Below are positions 8,094-16,894 of a stretch of DNA of 64,000 bases, in pieces; the first letter of the stretch is position 1; each line of letters opens with the position of its first letter. Position numbers and translations under genes: made by a program. The notes beneath the pieces are model-generated. The model did not search any database. It saw nothing but the letters and a program-made list of their open reading frames with translations, and was not told where the DNA came from. Source of the stretch: Arthrobacter sp. QXT-31 (GTDB lineage Bacteria > Actinomycetota > Actinomycetes > Actinomycetales > Micrococcaceae); the NCBI RefSeq assembly GCF_001969265.1, contig NZ_CP019304.1:2914001-2978000 (forward strand), read 5' to 3'.

Positions 8094-9443
8094 GTGAAGC
8101 AGTTTGATTTTTTCGCCGGCAGGCAGCTGCCCGGCCAGCAGATGTCCCGGCGGCAATTATTGACAGGAACAGCAGCCCTGGGCGGCGTGCTGGCTGCGGC
8201 CGGACTGACGGGCTGCGGCGGGACCGCCTCGGCGGCGGCCGTGCGGGACATTGCCTTCTGGCACCTGCTGTCCGGCGGCGACGGCGTCAAGATGCAGGCC
8301 ATGATCAGCGCGGCGAACGGGGCCAACCCCGCCTTCAAAGTCCATCCGACGGTCCTGGCATGGGGCCCGCCGTACTACACCAAGCTGGCCATGGCATCGG
8401 CCGGCGGCAGGCCGCCGGAACTGGCCATCATGCACGCCAGCCGGGTTCCCGGCTATGCACCGGGCGGGCTTATCGACCCCTGGGACATGTCCCTGCTGGC
8501 GGAGCACGGCGTTACGGCGGAGAGTTTCGCACCGAGGATCTGGGACAAGAGCCAGCAGGACGGCCAGGTGTTCTCCATCGCGCTGGACTCCCACCCCTTC
8601 GTCATGTTCTACAACACCAACGTTGCCGGCAAGGCAGGGCTGCTCGCCGCCAACGGCCAGCTGCAGCAGGTGACTTCCCCGCAGGACTTCCTCGCCATGG
8701 CCCGCGAGATGCAGAAGGTGACGCAGGCGCACGGCCTGTCCTTCGGCTACCTCGGCAGCGGCTCGCAGATGTGGCGCCTGTTCTACACCCTCTACAAGCA
8801 GCATGGCGCGGACATGGAACTCACTCCGGGCCAGCCGATGAAGGTGGACAGGGATGCCGCCGTCGAATCCCTGGAATTCATGGCGTCACTGTTCGACGAC
8901 ACCATCGCCGCACAAAGCGGTGACATCAGCACGGGCATTGCCGAATTCGCCCGCGGCGGTTCCGGGATGCTGTTCAGCGGCGTCTGGGAACTTCCCACTT
9001 TCAAGAAGGCGGGCCTGGCCGTCGACGCCGCCACCATCCCCACGCTCTACGGGACCCCGGCGTCCTATGCGGATTCGCATTCCTTCGTCCTGCCGCGCCA
9101 ATTGAACGTCGACGACGAAAAGCGGCGCGACGTGTACAAGTTCGTCAGCGACATCCTCAAGGGGTCGCTGTCCTGGGCCGAGGCCGGCCACATTCCGGCC
9201 TACCAGCCGGTGGTGCAGTCGCAGGCATACCGGGAACTCACGCCCCAGATCCACTACGCCAACGCCGCCGACATCATCACCTACGACCCCGAGGCCTGGT
9301 TCAGCGGCTCGGGCTCGGATTGGCAGACGTACTTTGCGGAGAGCGTGCAGAACGTACTCCTCGGCCGCGACAAGGCAGCCGACGGCTGGGACGCCTTTGC
9401 GCGGCGCACCAACACCCTTCTTTCCCGGCCCAACCCGGTCTGA
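8094..9443 (+). CDS. ABC sugar transporter, extracellular substrate-binding lipoprotein
   Basis: 449 residues. The N-terminus has a twin-arginine motif (SRRQLL, Arg19-Arg20) and then a lipobox with Cys41 (GLTGC), so it is probably a Tat-exported lipoprotein. The mature part is a family-1 (MalE-like) binding protein. GTG 8094 follows AAAGGAG; ATG 8142 just before the SRRQLL is a possible later start. It opens the importer genes and sits upstream of an arabinofuranosidase, which points to L-arabinofuranosyl oligosaccharides as ligand (inference). Confidence 0.92.
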   Translation: MKQFDFFAGRQLPGQQMSRRQLLTGTAALGGVLAAAGLTGCGGTASAAAVRDIAFWHLLSGGDGVKMQAMISAANGANPAFKVHPTVLAWGPPYYTKLAMASAGGRPPELAIMHASRVPGYAPGGLIDPWDMSLLAEHGVTAESFAPRIWDKSQQDGQVFSIALDSHPFVMFYNTNVAGKAGLLAANGQLQQVTSPQDFLAMAREMQKVTQAHGLSFGYLGSGSQMWRLFYTLYKQHGADMELTPGQPMKVDRDAAVESLEFMASLFDDTIAAQSGDISTGIAEFARGGSGMLFSGVWELPTFKKAGLAVDAATIPTLYGTPASYADSHSFVLPRQLNVDDEKRRDVYKFVSDILKGSLSWAEAGHIPAYQPVVQSQAYRELTPQIHYANAADIITYDPEAWFSGSGSDWQTYFAESVQNVLLGRDKAADGWDAFARRTNTLLSRPNPV

Positions 9444-9461
9444 GCGACAAAGGAGTCACCC

Positions 9462-10457
9462 ATGAGTTCCTTGGCAACATCCCAAAGCGCCGCGCCTGAA
9501 ACATCGTCCCTGCCCGGCAAGCCCCGCAGCAACCGCCCCCGCCGAAACCCGTCCCTCCGTGACGGAACCGGTTCGGCAATTGCCGGCCCACGGCGCACCC
9601 GGGACAACCTCAACGGCTGGGGCTTTGCCGCCCCGTTCCTGGCCTTCTTCCTGGTGTTCCTCGTCTGGCCCCTGCTGTACGGCCTGTACATGAGCCTCAC
9701 CGGCAAGTCCCTCACCGGGGCGAATGACAGCCTGATCGGGCTGGCCAACTACGCCGAAGCGCTGGCCGACGCCGACATGTGGCATTCCCTCGGCAACACG
9801 CTCTACTTCACGGTGATCAGCACGGTCCCGCTGGTGCTCGTCGCCCTCGTCATGGCCGCCCTGGTCAACGTCGGGCTGCCCGCGCAATGGCTGTGGCGGC
9901 TGTCCTACTTCGCCCCGTACCTGCTCGCCTCCACCGTGGTTTCCCTCTTCTTCACCTGGATGTACAACCCGCAGCTGGGCCTCATCAATGATTCTTTGGC
10001 GAAGATCGGCCTGCCCAAGGTGGCCTGGCTGAACGACCCGAACGTGGCCATGTGGGCCATCGTCATAGCGACGCTGTGGTGGACCGTCGGCTTCAACTTC
10101 CTGCTGTACCTGGCTGCCATGCAGAACATTCCCGCCCAGCACTACGAGGCCGCGTCGCTGGACGGCGCCGGAGCCTGGCGGCAGTTCTTCTCGATCACGC
10201 TGCCACAGCTGACCCCGACCACCGTGATGATTGTGCTCCTGCAGATCCTGGCCTCGCTCAAGATCTTCGACCAGGTGTACCAAATGACCGCCGGCGGCCC
10301 CGCCGGATCCACCCGGCCCGTGGTGCAGTACATCTTCGAAACCGGGTTCACCGGTTACCGGCTGGGCTACTCGGCAGCGATCTCCTACATCTTCTTCGGA
10401 CTGATCGTGGCCGTTTCGGTCATGCAGTTCTTCGTCACCCGCCGCAGGAGTGCATAA
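9462..10457 (+). CDS. ABC sugar transporter permease, MalF/UgpA type
   Basis: 331 residues with six predicted membrane segments and the inner-membrane EAA loop (YEAASLDGAGAWRQFFSITLPQL), where the shared ATPase docks. A long proline- and arginine-rich cytoplasmic N-terminus (about 45 residues) precedes TM1. ATG 9462 has AGGAG upstream, 18 bases after the binding-protein stop. It forms a heterodimer with the next permease. Confidence 0.95.
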   Translation: MSSLATSQSAAPETSSLPGKPRSNRPRRNPSLRDGTGSAIAGPRRTRDNLNGWGFAAPFLAFFLVFLVWPLLYGLYMSLTGKSLTGANDSLIGLANYAEALADADMWHSLGNTLYFTVISTVPLVLVALVMAALVNVGLPAQWLWRLSYFAPYLLASTVVSLFFTWMYNPQLGLINDSLAKIGLPKVAWLNDPNVAMWAIVIATLWWTVGFNFLLYLAAMQNIPAQHYEAASLDGAGAWRQFFSITLPQLTPTTVMIVLLQILASLKIFDQVYQMTAGGPAGSTRPVVQYIFETGFTGYRLGYSAAISYIFFGLIVAVSVMQFFVTRRRSA

Positions 10458-10459
10458 CC

Positions 10460-11356
10460 ATGGCAACCCAGACCCTCACCCGCCCGGCCCTTCGCACCAC
10501 GTCCGCCACCCAGCTCCGCCGGCCCCGCAGAAAGATGACGGCCGGAAGGGCGGCCGTCCTGGCGGTCGCCGCGATCCTGGCCGTCCTCTGGCTTGTCCCC
10601 TTCGCGTGGGCAACCGTCACCGCTTTCAAGAGCGAGACGGACGCCGCCGCGTCGAAGGTCAGCTGGATCCCGCCGTCGGGCTTTACGGCCGACGCCTTTG
10701 TGAAGGTGTTCCAGGACGGCAACATCCCGCTGTGGACCTGGAACTCGCTCTACACCTCCGCCGCCATCACCGTGATCACCCTGGCCATCTCCGCGCTGGT
10801 GGCCTACGCCCTGTCCCGCATCGACTTCCGCGGCAAGAAGGTGCTGATGACCGTGATCATCGCCTCCATCATCATCCCGCCGCCGGTGCTGATCATCCCG
10901 CTGTTCTACCAGATGGTGGCGATGCACATGATCGACACCTCATGGGCCATCATCCTGCCGCAGGTCATCCACCCGGCCATGGTGTTCGTGCTGAAGAAAT
11001 TCTTCGACCAGATCCCGCGTGAACTCGAGGAAGCCGCAGTGATGGACGGCGCCAGCCGGATGCGGATCTTCACCCAGATCATCCTGCCGCTTTCACGCCC
11101 CATCCTGGCCGCCGTCGCGATCTTCGTGTTCATCAGTGCCTGGAACAACTTCCTCTGGCCCTTCATCGCCACCAATGATGGCTCCATCCTGACCCTGCCG
11201 GTGGGGCTGCAGACCATCAAGAGCGCCTACGGCATCCAGTACGCGCAGAACATGGCCTCCGCGCTGCTCGCGGCGCTGCCGCTCATCCTCGTCTTCCTGT
11301 TCTTCCAGCGCCAGATCATCAAGGGCGTTGCGACGACGGGCCTCGCCGGCACCTGA
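10460..11356 (+). CDS. ABC sugar transporter permease, MalG/UgpE type
   Basis: 298 residues, six membrane segments, EAA loop with LEEAAVMDGASRMRIFTQI. ATG 10460 lies two bases after the stop of the first permease, with GGAG just before that stop, so translation is coupled. No ATPase gene follows: the next gene is the arabinofuranosidase. Carbohydrate importers of this class in actinobacteria commonly use one shared MsiK-type ATPase encoded elsewhere. Confidence 0.95.
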   Translation: MATQTLTRPALRTTSATQLRRPRRKMTAGRAAVLAVAAILAVLWLVPFAWATVTAFKSETDAAASKVSWIPPSGFTADAFVKVFQDGNIPLWTWNSLYTSAAITVITLAISALVAYALSRIDFRGKKVLMTVIIASIIIPPPVLIIPLFYQMVAMHMIDTSWAIILPQVIHPAMVFVLKKFFDQIPRELEEAAVMDGASRMRIFTQIILPLSRPILAAVAIFVFISAWNNFLWPFIATNDGSILTLPVGLQTIKSAYGIQYAQNMASALLAALPLILVFLFFQRQIIKGVATTGLAGT

Positions 11357-11410
11357 TCCGGCACCACTGCTTTCACAACAGTTCTGAACCACTACCAAGG
11401 AGACCCAAAC

Positions 11411-12949
11411 ATGTCCCGCGCAAGGATCACCCTCGACCGCGACTTCACCATCGGGGAAGTGCCCCGCCGCCTTTTCGGCTCCTTCGTCGAGCACATGGGC
11501 CGCTGCGTCTACACCGGCATCTATGAGCCCGGCCACCCGGAGGCCGACGAGAACGGCTTCCGGCAGGACGTGCTCAGGCTCGTCAAGGAGCTGGGGGCCA
11601 CCGTCATCCGGTACCCCGGGGGCAACTTCGTGTCCGGCTACAACTGGGAGGACGGCATCGGCCCCCGGGAAAACCGCCCCCGCCGGCTCGACGGCGCCTG
11701 GCACACGCTGGAGACCAATGCCTTCGGACTGCACGAGTTCGTGGACTGGTCCCGGCAGGCCGGCACGGAAATCATGGAAGCCATCAACCTGGGCACCAGG
11801 GGAGTGGACGCGGCCCGCGAGATAGTGGAATACGCCAACCACCCCGGCGGCACCTACCTCTCCGACCTGCGCGCCAAAAACGGGCACAAGGACCCGTTCA
11901 ACATCAAGCTGTGGTGCCTCGGCAACGAGATGGACGGGCCGTGGCAGATCGGCCACAAGACCGCCGAGGAGTACGGCCGGCTGGCGCAGGAGGCCGCCAA
12001 GGCAATGCGCTTCGTGGACCCGGACATCGAACTGGTGGCCTGCGGCAGCTCCAACTCCGGGATGCCCACCTTCGGAGCCTGGGAGCAGACGGTGCTGGCC
12101 CACGCCTACGAGGAGGTGGACTACGTTTCGCTGCACGCCTACTACCAGGAGCACGACGGCGACGTCGGCAGTTTCCTCGCCAGCGCCGTCGACACCGACT
12201 ACTTCATCGAGTCGGTGATCGCCACCGCCGACGCCGTCCGCGCCAAGGGCAAGCACAAGAAGCACATCAACCTGTCCTTCGACGAGTGGAACGTCTGGTA
12301 CCAGCGCGGCCTCGACACTGAGGACCAGCCACACAACGTCAGCAAGGCGGGCTGGCGGGAGCACCCCCGGGTCATCGAGGACAAGTACAACGTCACGGAC
12401 GCGGTTGTCGTCGGAACCCTGCTCAACTCGCTGCTCCGCCACGGCGACCGGGTGAAGATCGCCAACCAGGCGCAGCTGGTCAACGTGATCGCGCCGATCT
12501 TCAGCGAGGAAAACGGCCCGGCCTGGCGGCAGGCCATCTTCCACCCCTTCGCCCGCATGGCCGAGATGGCAAAGGGCCAGATCCTGCGTCTGGCCGTCGA
12601 CTCGGACAAGTACGCGAACGCCCGGTTCGGCGACACCGACCTCGTCGACGTCAGCGCAACCTGGAACGAGGAAACGGGCCGGCTGGCGCTGTTCTTCGCG
12701 AACCGCGGCCTGGAGGAGGCCGCCGACGTTGAGGTGGCGCTGCGCGGCTTCGACGCCCGCCAGGTTGTCCGCGCGGAGGTCCTGGAAATTCCGGAAGGCG
12801 GGGACCGCTTCACGATCAACAGCCAGGGGAGCCCGGACCGCGTGGGCCTGAAGCCGCTGGAAGGGGTCAAGGCCAGCGGCCCGGAACTGCGGCTGACCCT
12901 GCCGGCGCTGTCCTGGACCGCCGTCGAGCTGGACGTGGCCAAGAACTGA
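11411..12949 (+). CDS. abfA: alpha-N-arabinofuranosidase, glycoside hydrolase family 51
   Basis: 512 residues, full length for intracellular GH51 enzymes, without a signal peptide. The acid/base glutamate is Glu173 in GNEMDGPWQIGH and the nucleophile is Glu292 in SFDEWNVWY; the N-terminal FGSFVEHMGRCVYTGIYEP is typical. It removes terminal alpha-L-arabinofuranosyl groups from imported oligosaccharides in the cytoplasm, releasing L-arabinose. ATG 11411 follows AAGGAG. It is the last gene of the importer operon, which explains the proposed substrate of the ABC system and the inducer of the LacI protein. Confidence 0.96.
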   Translation: MSRARITLDRDFTIGEVPRRLFGSFVEHMGRCVYTGIYEPGHPEADENGFRQDVLRLVKELGATVIRYPGGNFVSGYNWEDGIGPRENRPRRLDGAWHTLETNAFGLHEFVDWSRQAGTEIMEAINLGTRGVDAAREIVEYANHPGGTYLSDLRAKNGHKDPFNIKLWCLGNEMDGPWQIGHKTAEEYGRLAQEAAKAMRFVDPDIELVACGSSNSGMPTFGAWEQTVLAHAYEEVDYVSLHAYYQEHDGDVGSFLASAVDTDYFIESVIATADAVRAKGKHKKHINLSFDEWNVWYQRGLDTEDQPHNVSKAGWREHPRVIEDKYNVTDAVVVGTLLNSLLRHGDRVKIANQAQLVNVIAPIFSEENGPAWRQAIFHPFARMAEMAKGQILRLAVDSDKYANARFGDTDLVDVSATWNEETGRLALFFANRGLEEAADVEVALRGFDARQVVRAEVLEIPEGGDRFTINSQGSPDRVGLKPLEGVKASGPELRLTLPALSWTAVELDVAKN

Positions 12950-12973
12950 TCCTTCCCGCCCCCCAGGGAGGGT

Positions 12974-13016
12974 GTTATGTACACCCGTACACAAGCAGTG
13001 TACGCTTGTACATAAC
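12974..13016. promoter_or_regulatory. 43-bp dyad made of two TGTAC-N4-GTACA operators
   Basis: Positions 12974-12992 and 12998-13016 form an inverted repeat of 19-bp arms (17 of 19 pairs match) around a 5-bp centre. Each half is itself a palindrome: TGTACACCCGTACA (12978-12991) and TGTACGCTTGTACA (12999-13012), centred exactly 21 bp apart, two helical turns. The TTG start of the acetyltransferase follows 22 bases later. The TetR regulator encoded in the same operon is the obvious candidate to bind both sites. Confidence 0.75.
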
Positions 13017-13037
13017 GCCCTTCTGGAAGGAACCATC

Positions 13038-13616
13038 TTGGAGCAGTACTTTGCCGGCGACAGCAGGACCATGCAGGAGCGGATGCTCGCCGGGGACCTC
13101 TACATCGCCGACGATCCGAACCTTGCCGCCGACAACATCCGCGGCATGGAACTCGCCGACCGCTACGGCAGGACATGGCTGGCGGACCGCGGCGAGGCCA
13201 AGCAGATCCTCGCCGACCTCCTCGGCGCGATCGGCGAGGCCACCGAGATCCGCCCGCCGCTGTACGTCGACTACGGCAAGTACATCCGGATCGGCGCCCG
13301 CACCTTCATCAACTTCAACTTCACCGCTCTGGACGTCGCTGCCATCACCATCGGCGACGACGTCCAGATCGGTCCCAACGTCCAGCTGCTGACGCCCACC
13401 CACCCGCTGGAGCCCGGTCCGCGGCGCGACAAGCTCGAGGCGGCGAAGCCCATCACCATCGGCAACAACGTCTGGATCGGCGGCGGGGCGATCATCCTGC
13501 CCGGCGTGACCGTCGGGGAGAACTCGGTGGTCGGCGCCGGCTCCGTGGTCACCAAGGACGTGCCGGCCAACGTCGTCGCCGTCGGCAACCCCGCCCGCGT
13601 CACCCGCAGCCTATGA
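13038..13616 (+). CDS. maltose/galactoside O-acetyltransferase family protein
   Basis: 192 residues. The N-terminal Maltose_acetyltransferase cap (MLAGDLYIADDPNL) is followed by a left-handed beta-helix of hexapeptide repeats ending in VGAGSVVTKDVPANVVAVGNPARV. The catalytic histidine is His122 in TPTHPL. These enzymes move an acetyl group from acetyl-CoA to sugars. TTG 13038 has GGAAGG seven bases upstream; the earlier ATG-type frames begin inside the operator dyad and are rejected. The stop overlaps the TetR start, and an MFS pump follows, so acetylation followed by export of a sugar is plausible. Confidence 0.9.
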   Translation: MEQYFAGDSRTMQERMLAGDLYIADDPNLAADNIRGMELADRYGRTWLADRGEAKQILADLLGAIGEATEIRPPLYVDYGKYIRIGARTFINFNFTALDVAAITIGDDVQIGPNVQLLTPTHPLEPGPRRDKLEAAKPITIGNNVWIGGGAIILPGVTVGENSVVGAGSVVTKDVPANVVAVGNPARVTRSL

Positions 13617-14158
13617 GCGTGCGGCGCCACGACCCCAACCGCCGGCAGCGCCTCATCGAGGTTGCCCTCGACGTCATCGCCGAGCACGGCGTCGCGGCCA
13701 CCACCCACCGGAAAGTCGCCCAGGCCGCGGACGTTCCGCTCGGTTCGCTGACCTACCACTTCACCGGCCTCGACGACCTCCTTGCCGCCGCCTTCACGAA
13801 GCTCGCCGACGACACCGCCGACGGGTTCGAGGCGGCCCTCGCCGGCGCCGGGAGCCCGGACGCCGCCCGGGAAGCCGTGGTGGGGCTCATCACGGGCGAG
13901 CTGCTGGGGGCCAGGCGGAACATCCTGCTGACCTACGAGCTCTACGCCCTGGCCGCCCGCCGCCCGGACCTGCGCCGCGTGACCGACACGTGGATGGCCA
14001 GGAGCCGGGCCGCCCTGGCGCGGCACTTCGATCCCGACACCACCGTGATGCTCGACGCCCTGATCGAGGGCCTGTCCATCCACCGGGCACTGGCCCTGAA
14101 CCCCATGTCCGCCGAGACCGTTCGTGAAGCCGTGAACAGAATTGTGACCCCGCAGTGA
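13613..14158 (+). CDS. TetR family transcriptional regulator
   Basis: 181 residues. The HTH is at about residues 10-55 (LIEVALDVIAEHGVAATTHRKVAQAADVPLGSLTYHF), the typical TetR layout with YHF at its end; the rest is the helical ligand domain. ATG 13613 overlaps the acetyltransferase stop (ATGA). Its own stop overlaps the GTG of the MFS gene. It probably represses its operon through the double palindrome at 12974-13016, releasing it when a ligand exported or modified by its neighbours is present. Confidence 0.93.
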   Translation: MSVRRHDPNRRQRLIEVALDVIAEHGVAATTHRKVAQAADVPLGSLTYHFTGLDDLLAAAFTKLADDTADGFEAALAGAGSPDAAREAVVGLITGELLGARRNILLTYELYALAARRPDLRRVTDTWMARSRAALARHFDPDTTVMLDALIEGLSIHRALALNPMSAETVREAVNRIVTPQ

Positions 14159-15411
14159 ACAGCCCTTCGACAACAGCAGCCGTCCTCTCCGCTCCGCCAG
14201 CCGGCTCCGGCAGGGCCCGCGCCGCGGTGGCACTGCTTTTCCTCACCAACGGCGCGCTCTTCGCCAACCTGCTGCCCCGGTATCCGGCCATCATGGAGGA
14301 ACTGCGCCTGAGCAATGCTGAATTCGGCCTTGCCGTGGCGGCATTTCCCCTCGGCGCCCTCATCGCCGGACTTGCCTCCGGTGCCCTGATCCGCCGCTTC
14401 CGATCCTCGCGGGTTGCCGTGGCGGGCACCATCCTGACCAGCCTGGGCATCCTCGGCGCGGGCACGGCGCCATCCTGGGCGGTGCTGGCGGCCGCACTCT
14501 TCTTCGCCGGAGCCATGGACGCCGTCACCGACGTGGCCCAGAACGCCCACGGGCTGCGCGTCCAGCGGCTGTACCAGCGCTCCATCATCAACTCCCTGCA
14601 TGCAGTCTGGAGCATCGGCGCGGTGCTCGGCGGCCTGATGGGGGCCGCGGCGGCGGGCCTGAACCTCGCACCCGGAATCCACCTCAGCATCTCCGCCGCC
14701 CTCTTCGCGGCCCTGACGCTGTGCTGCTACCGCTTCCTCCTCCGGGGACCCGAAACGGACGACGACGGTGCTGCCGCCGCCGCTGCGGATGGCCAGCCTG
14801 CCCTGGACGCACCCAAGGCCGCCCGGGGGACAGCTGCCAAGTACGGCATTCTGGCCGCGCTGGTGCTGATCGCCACGGCGGGCGCCCTGGTGGAGGATGC
14901 GGGCAGTTCCTGGTCCGCCATCTACCTCAGCGACACCCTGGAAGCGGCCACCACCGTGGCCGGACTCGGCTTCGTGGCGCTGACCGGCGCACAGTTCATC
15001 GGCCGCCTGCTGGGAGACCGGCTCGTGGACCGCTTTGGCCAGCGGACGGTGGCGCGGGCAGGCGGGATCATCGCGGCCGTTGGCATGGGTACGGCCCTGC
15101 TGGTTCCCAGCATTCCCGGCACCATCCTCGGCTTCGCGGCGGCAGGCCTGGGCGTGGCCACCCTCGTTCCCGCCGCCATGCACGCGGCGGACGAGCTCCC
15201 CGGGCTCCGGCCCGGAACGGGGCTCACGATGGTCAGTTGGCTGATGCGCGTCGGCTTCCTGGTGTCCCCGCCTGTGGTGGGAGCCATCGCTGATGCCGTC
15301 AGTCTGCGCGCCGGTCTCTTCGTGGTGCCGCTGGCGGGCCTCCTGGTCCTGGCGCTGTCCCCGGTACTGGCGAAGCGGACGGCGAGCTTGGCTACGGGTC
15401 GTGTCATATGA
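14155..15411 (+). CDS. MFS transporter
   Basis: 418 residues with twelve predicted membrane segments and a central charged, alanine-rich loop (about residues 195-220). The first loop has the MFS-type GALIRRFRSSR stretch, and the middle of the second half has GRLLGDRLVDRFGQR. GTG 14155 overlaps the TetR stop. In an operon with an acetyltransferase and a TetR repressor it is most likely an exporter of sugars or drug-like compounds; the substrate is not visible. The last 11 bases overlap the next gene. Confidence 0.9.
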   Translation: MNSPSTTAAVLSAPPAGSGRARAAVALLFLTNGALFANLLPRYPAIMEELRLSNAEFGLAVAAFPLGALIAGLASGALIRRFRSSRVAVAGTILTSLGILGAGTAPSWAVLAAALFFAGAMDAVTDVAQNAHGLRVQRLYQRSIINSLHAVWSIGAVLGGLMGAAAAGLNLAPGIHLSISAALFAALTLCCYRFLLRGPETDDDGAAAAAADGQPALDAPKAARGTAAKYGILAALVLIATAGALVEDAGSSWSAIYLSDTLEAATTVAGLGFVALTGAQFIGRLLGDRLVDRFGQRTVARAGGIIAAVGMGTALLVPSIPGTILGFAAAGLGVATLVPAAMHAADELPGLRPGTGLTMVSWLMRVGFLVSPPVVGAIADAVSLRAGLFVVPLAGLLVLALSPVLAKRTASLATGRVI

Positions 15412-16597
15412 ACTTTCTGTTTTCGGGACCAATGGGTTGACTGCCGACGCTCTGGCAGATCTTATTCGCTCAGCCAGCATCATGCATGTGGAAGAGGTTC
15501 CAGACCCGGCAGCCAACGGACCAGCGTTGCTCACAGCAGTGCGCGGCAGCCGTCGGGTCGACTCTTTCAGCGTCGAAGGACCCTTCCACGTGGAGCCTGA
15601 AGACGTTCCGGAGGACGTCACCGCCGCTGTCCTGGATCCGCAGTTCATGTACCAGGTGCTGGCAGTGGGCGGCGCACAGGACATCCCCCACGCAGTGCGG
15701 TTTGGGAAGAAGCTGGCGACAGCGGCAGGCGGTGTCCTGGTGGATGAGCAAACCGAGGAAATCTGGCCCAAATCGTCCCGTCGAAAATCGCCGCGGCGCG
15801 AATCCGGGGATAAACCCGACGAGGTGGATGTCACGATCTATTTCCTTGCCGAAGAAGCGCCAGAAGACGTCCCCGCCCGCTTCCTGAAGCTCGCAAAGAC
15901 GTATTTGCCGGAGTCTTTTCCACGCCGTTTTGGCACGTACGAGCCGCTTCAGGGCCGCGTTGACCGTGACGGCGAGGTAGCCTTCCTGGCCGCATGCGAA
16001 GAGGAATCCGTGACCGGCATGTTCTTCACAACCGGGTCCCCGGTCCTGTTAGGACGCCTTGACCTGCCAAGACCACGGTACCGTCGGGACATCGGGAAAC
16101 TTAGTCTCATACTGGCCCGCGATGCGTTGACTGATGCAGCCTGGCGTCGGTCCTTGCGCCGCTTCTTCATGGGCGCGGCGACAGAGTTCAATGCTTTCTT
16201 CGCGAGTGCCGAAGTCCTGCGGCGAACCCCTCCAGAGGGAGTGCCCAAGGTCGGAGGCACTGAGCTCCCGCGGCGCCCCATACTGTTTGGCGAGTGGGTA
16301 GGCTTGCCACCGTACCCACAGTGGTGGAACTGGTTCGGACCGCTGTGGGCAGACACCGTCCGGCCGTACCTGGTAGGAGAACCGGAAGAACATCCGACAG
16401 GGCTGTTTCACGCTTGGTCAGAGGAACCTTTGGACCGCGACCAAATCGCGGCACTCCTTCGCGACCCGACACAGCCTTGGGTGCCCGCCCAATACTCGGC
16501 TGTCTACGGGGACGGGGTCGAAGCGCTCCGTGTCGCCGAGGTCGTACCCGGTCGGCTCACCAGAAACACCTTCCGGACGACTGACCAGGCATCCTAG
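15401..16597 (+). CDS. hypothetical protein
   Basis: 398 residues when started at GTG 15401 (MSYELSVFGTNGLTADALAD). I do not recognise a family. It looks soluble, with no signal peptide or membrane segment, has a charged linker at about residues 125-145 and many tryptophans in the C-terminal half (PQWWNWFGPLW). The start overlaps the MFS gene by 11 bases and its ribosome site is weak, so it may be translated by coupling or from a slightly different start. Whether it belongs functionally to the acetyltransferase-TetR-MFS operon is unclear. Confidence 0.7.
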   Translation: MSYELSVFGTNGLTADALADLIRSASIMHVEEVPDPAANGPALLTAVRGSRRVDSFSVEGPFHVEPEDVPEDVTAAVLDPQFMYQVLAVGGAQDIPHAVRFGKKLATAAGGVLVDEQTEEIWPKSSRRKSPRRESGDKPDEVDVTIYFLAEEAPEDVPARFLKLAKTYLPESFPRRFGTYEPLQGRVDRDGEVAFLAACEEESVTGMFFTTGSPVLLGRLDLPRPRYRRDIGKLSLILARDALTDAAWRRSLRRFFMGAATEFNAFFASAEVLRRTPPEGVPKVGGTELPRRPILFGEWVGLPPYPQWWNWFGPLWADTVRPYLVGEPEEHPTGLFHAWSEEPLDRDQIAALLRDPTQPWVPAQYSAVYGDGVEALRVAEVVPGRLTRNTFRTTDQAS

Positions 16598-16894
16598 AAC
16601 AGTCTGCCAGAGCCTTCGGCATCTCCTGCGCCGTCTCAGTCGTCATTCTTTCCAGCTGAATGATCGGAACTCCCACGGGGCGTCACGTGTGAGGCGATCC
16701 GCTTGCATGCCTGGTGGCATGGCTGCCAGCTGCGCGAGGGAAGGATCAGCTTTTCCTGCCAGCTGCTCGGCTCTGAACACCAGATCCCTCATCTTGCGCG
16801 CCATGAAAACCCGCATAGGTGCTGCCGGACCGTGATCGATTCAATACTCAGGCTCGTCCTTGAGAGACTTTTAGTGCTGTTTACTGTCTGCGAC
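16598..16894. other. intergenic stretch without recognisable gene
   Basis: About 300 bases between the hypothetical gene and the small membrane protein. Short frames run through it, but none has a ribosome site or a protein-like composition. I see no strong hairpin or repeat. Confidence 0.5.

Noticed and set aside
12972..13037. Earlier start for the acetyltransferase
   Set aside because: It would place coding sequence within the 43-bp double palindrome, and TTG 13038 has a proper ribosome site at the family's usual N-terminus.
11093..13072. 659-codon minus-strand frame opposite the permease and arabinofuranosidase
   Set aside because: Antisense shadow of a GH51 enzyme with identified catalytic residues; Val/Gly/Asp-rich sequence without domains.
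13942..15834. 630-codon minus-strand frame opposite the MFS gene
   Set aside because: Serine/arginine-rich, low-complexity shadow; the plus strand carries overlapping start-stop pairs and ribosome sites.
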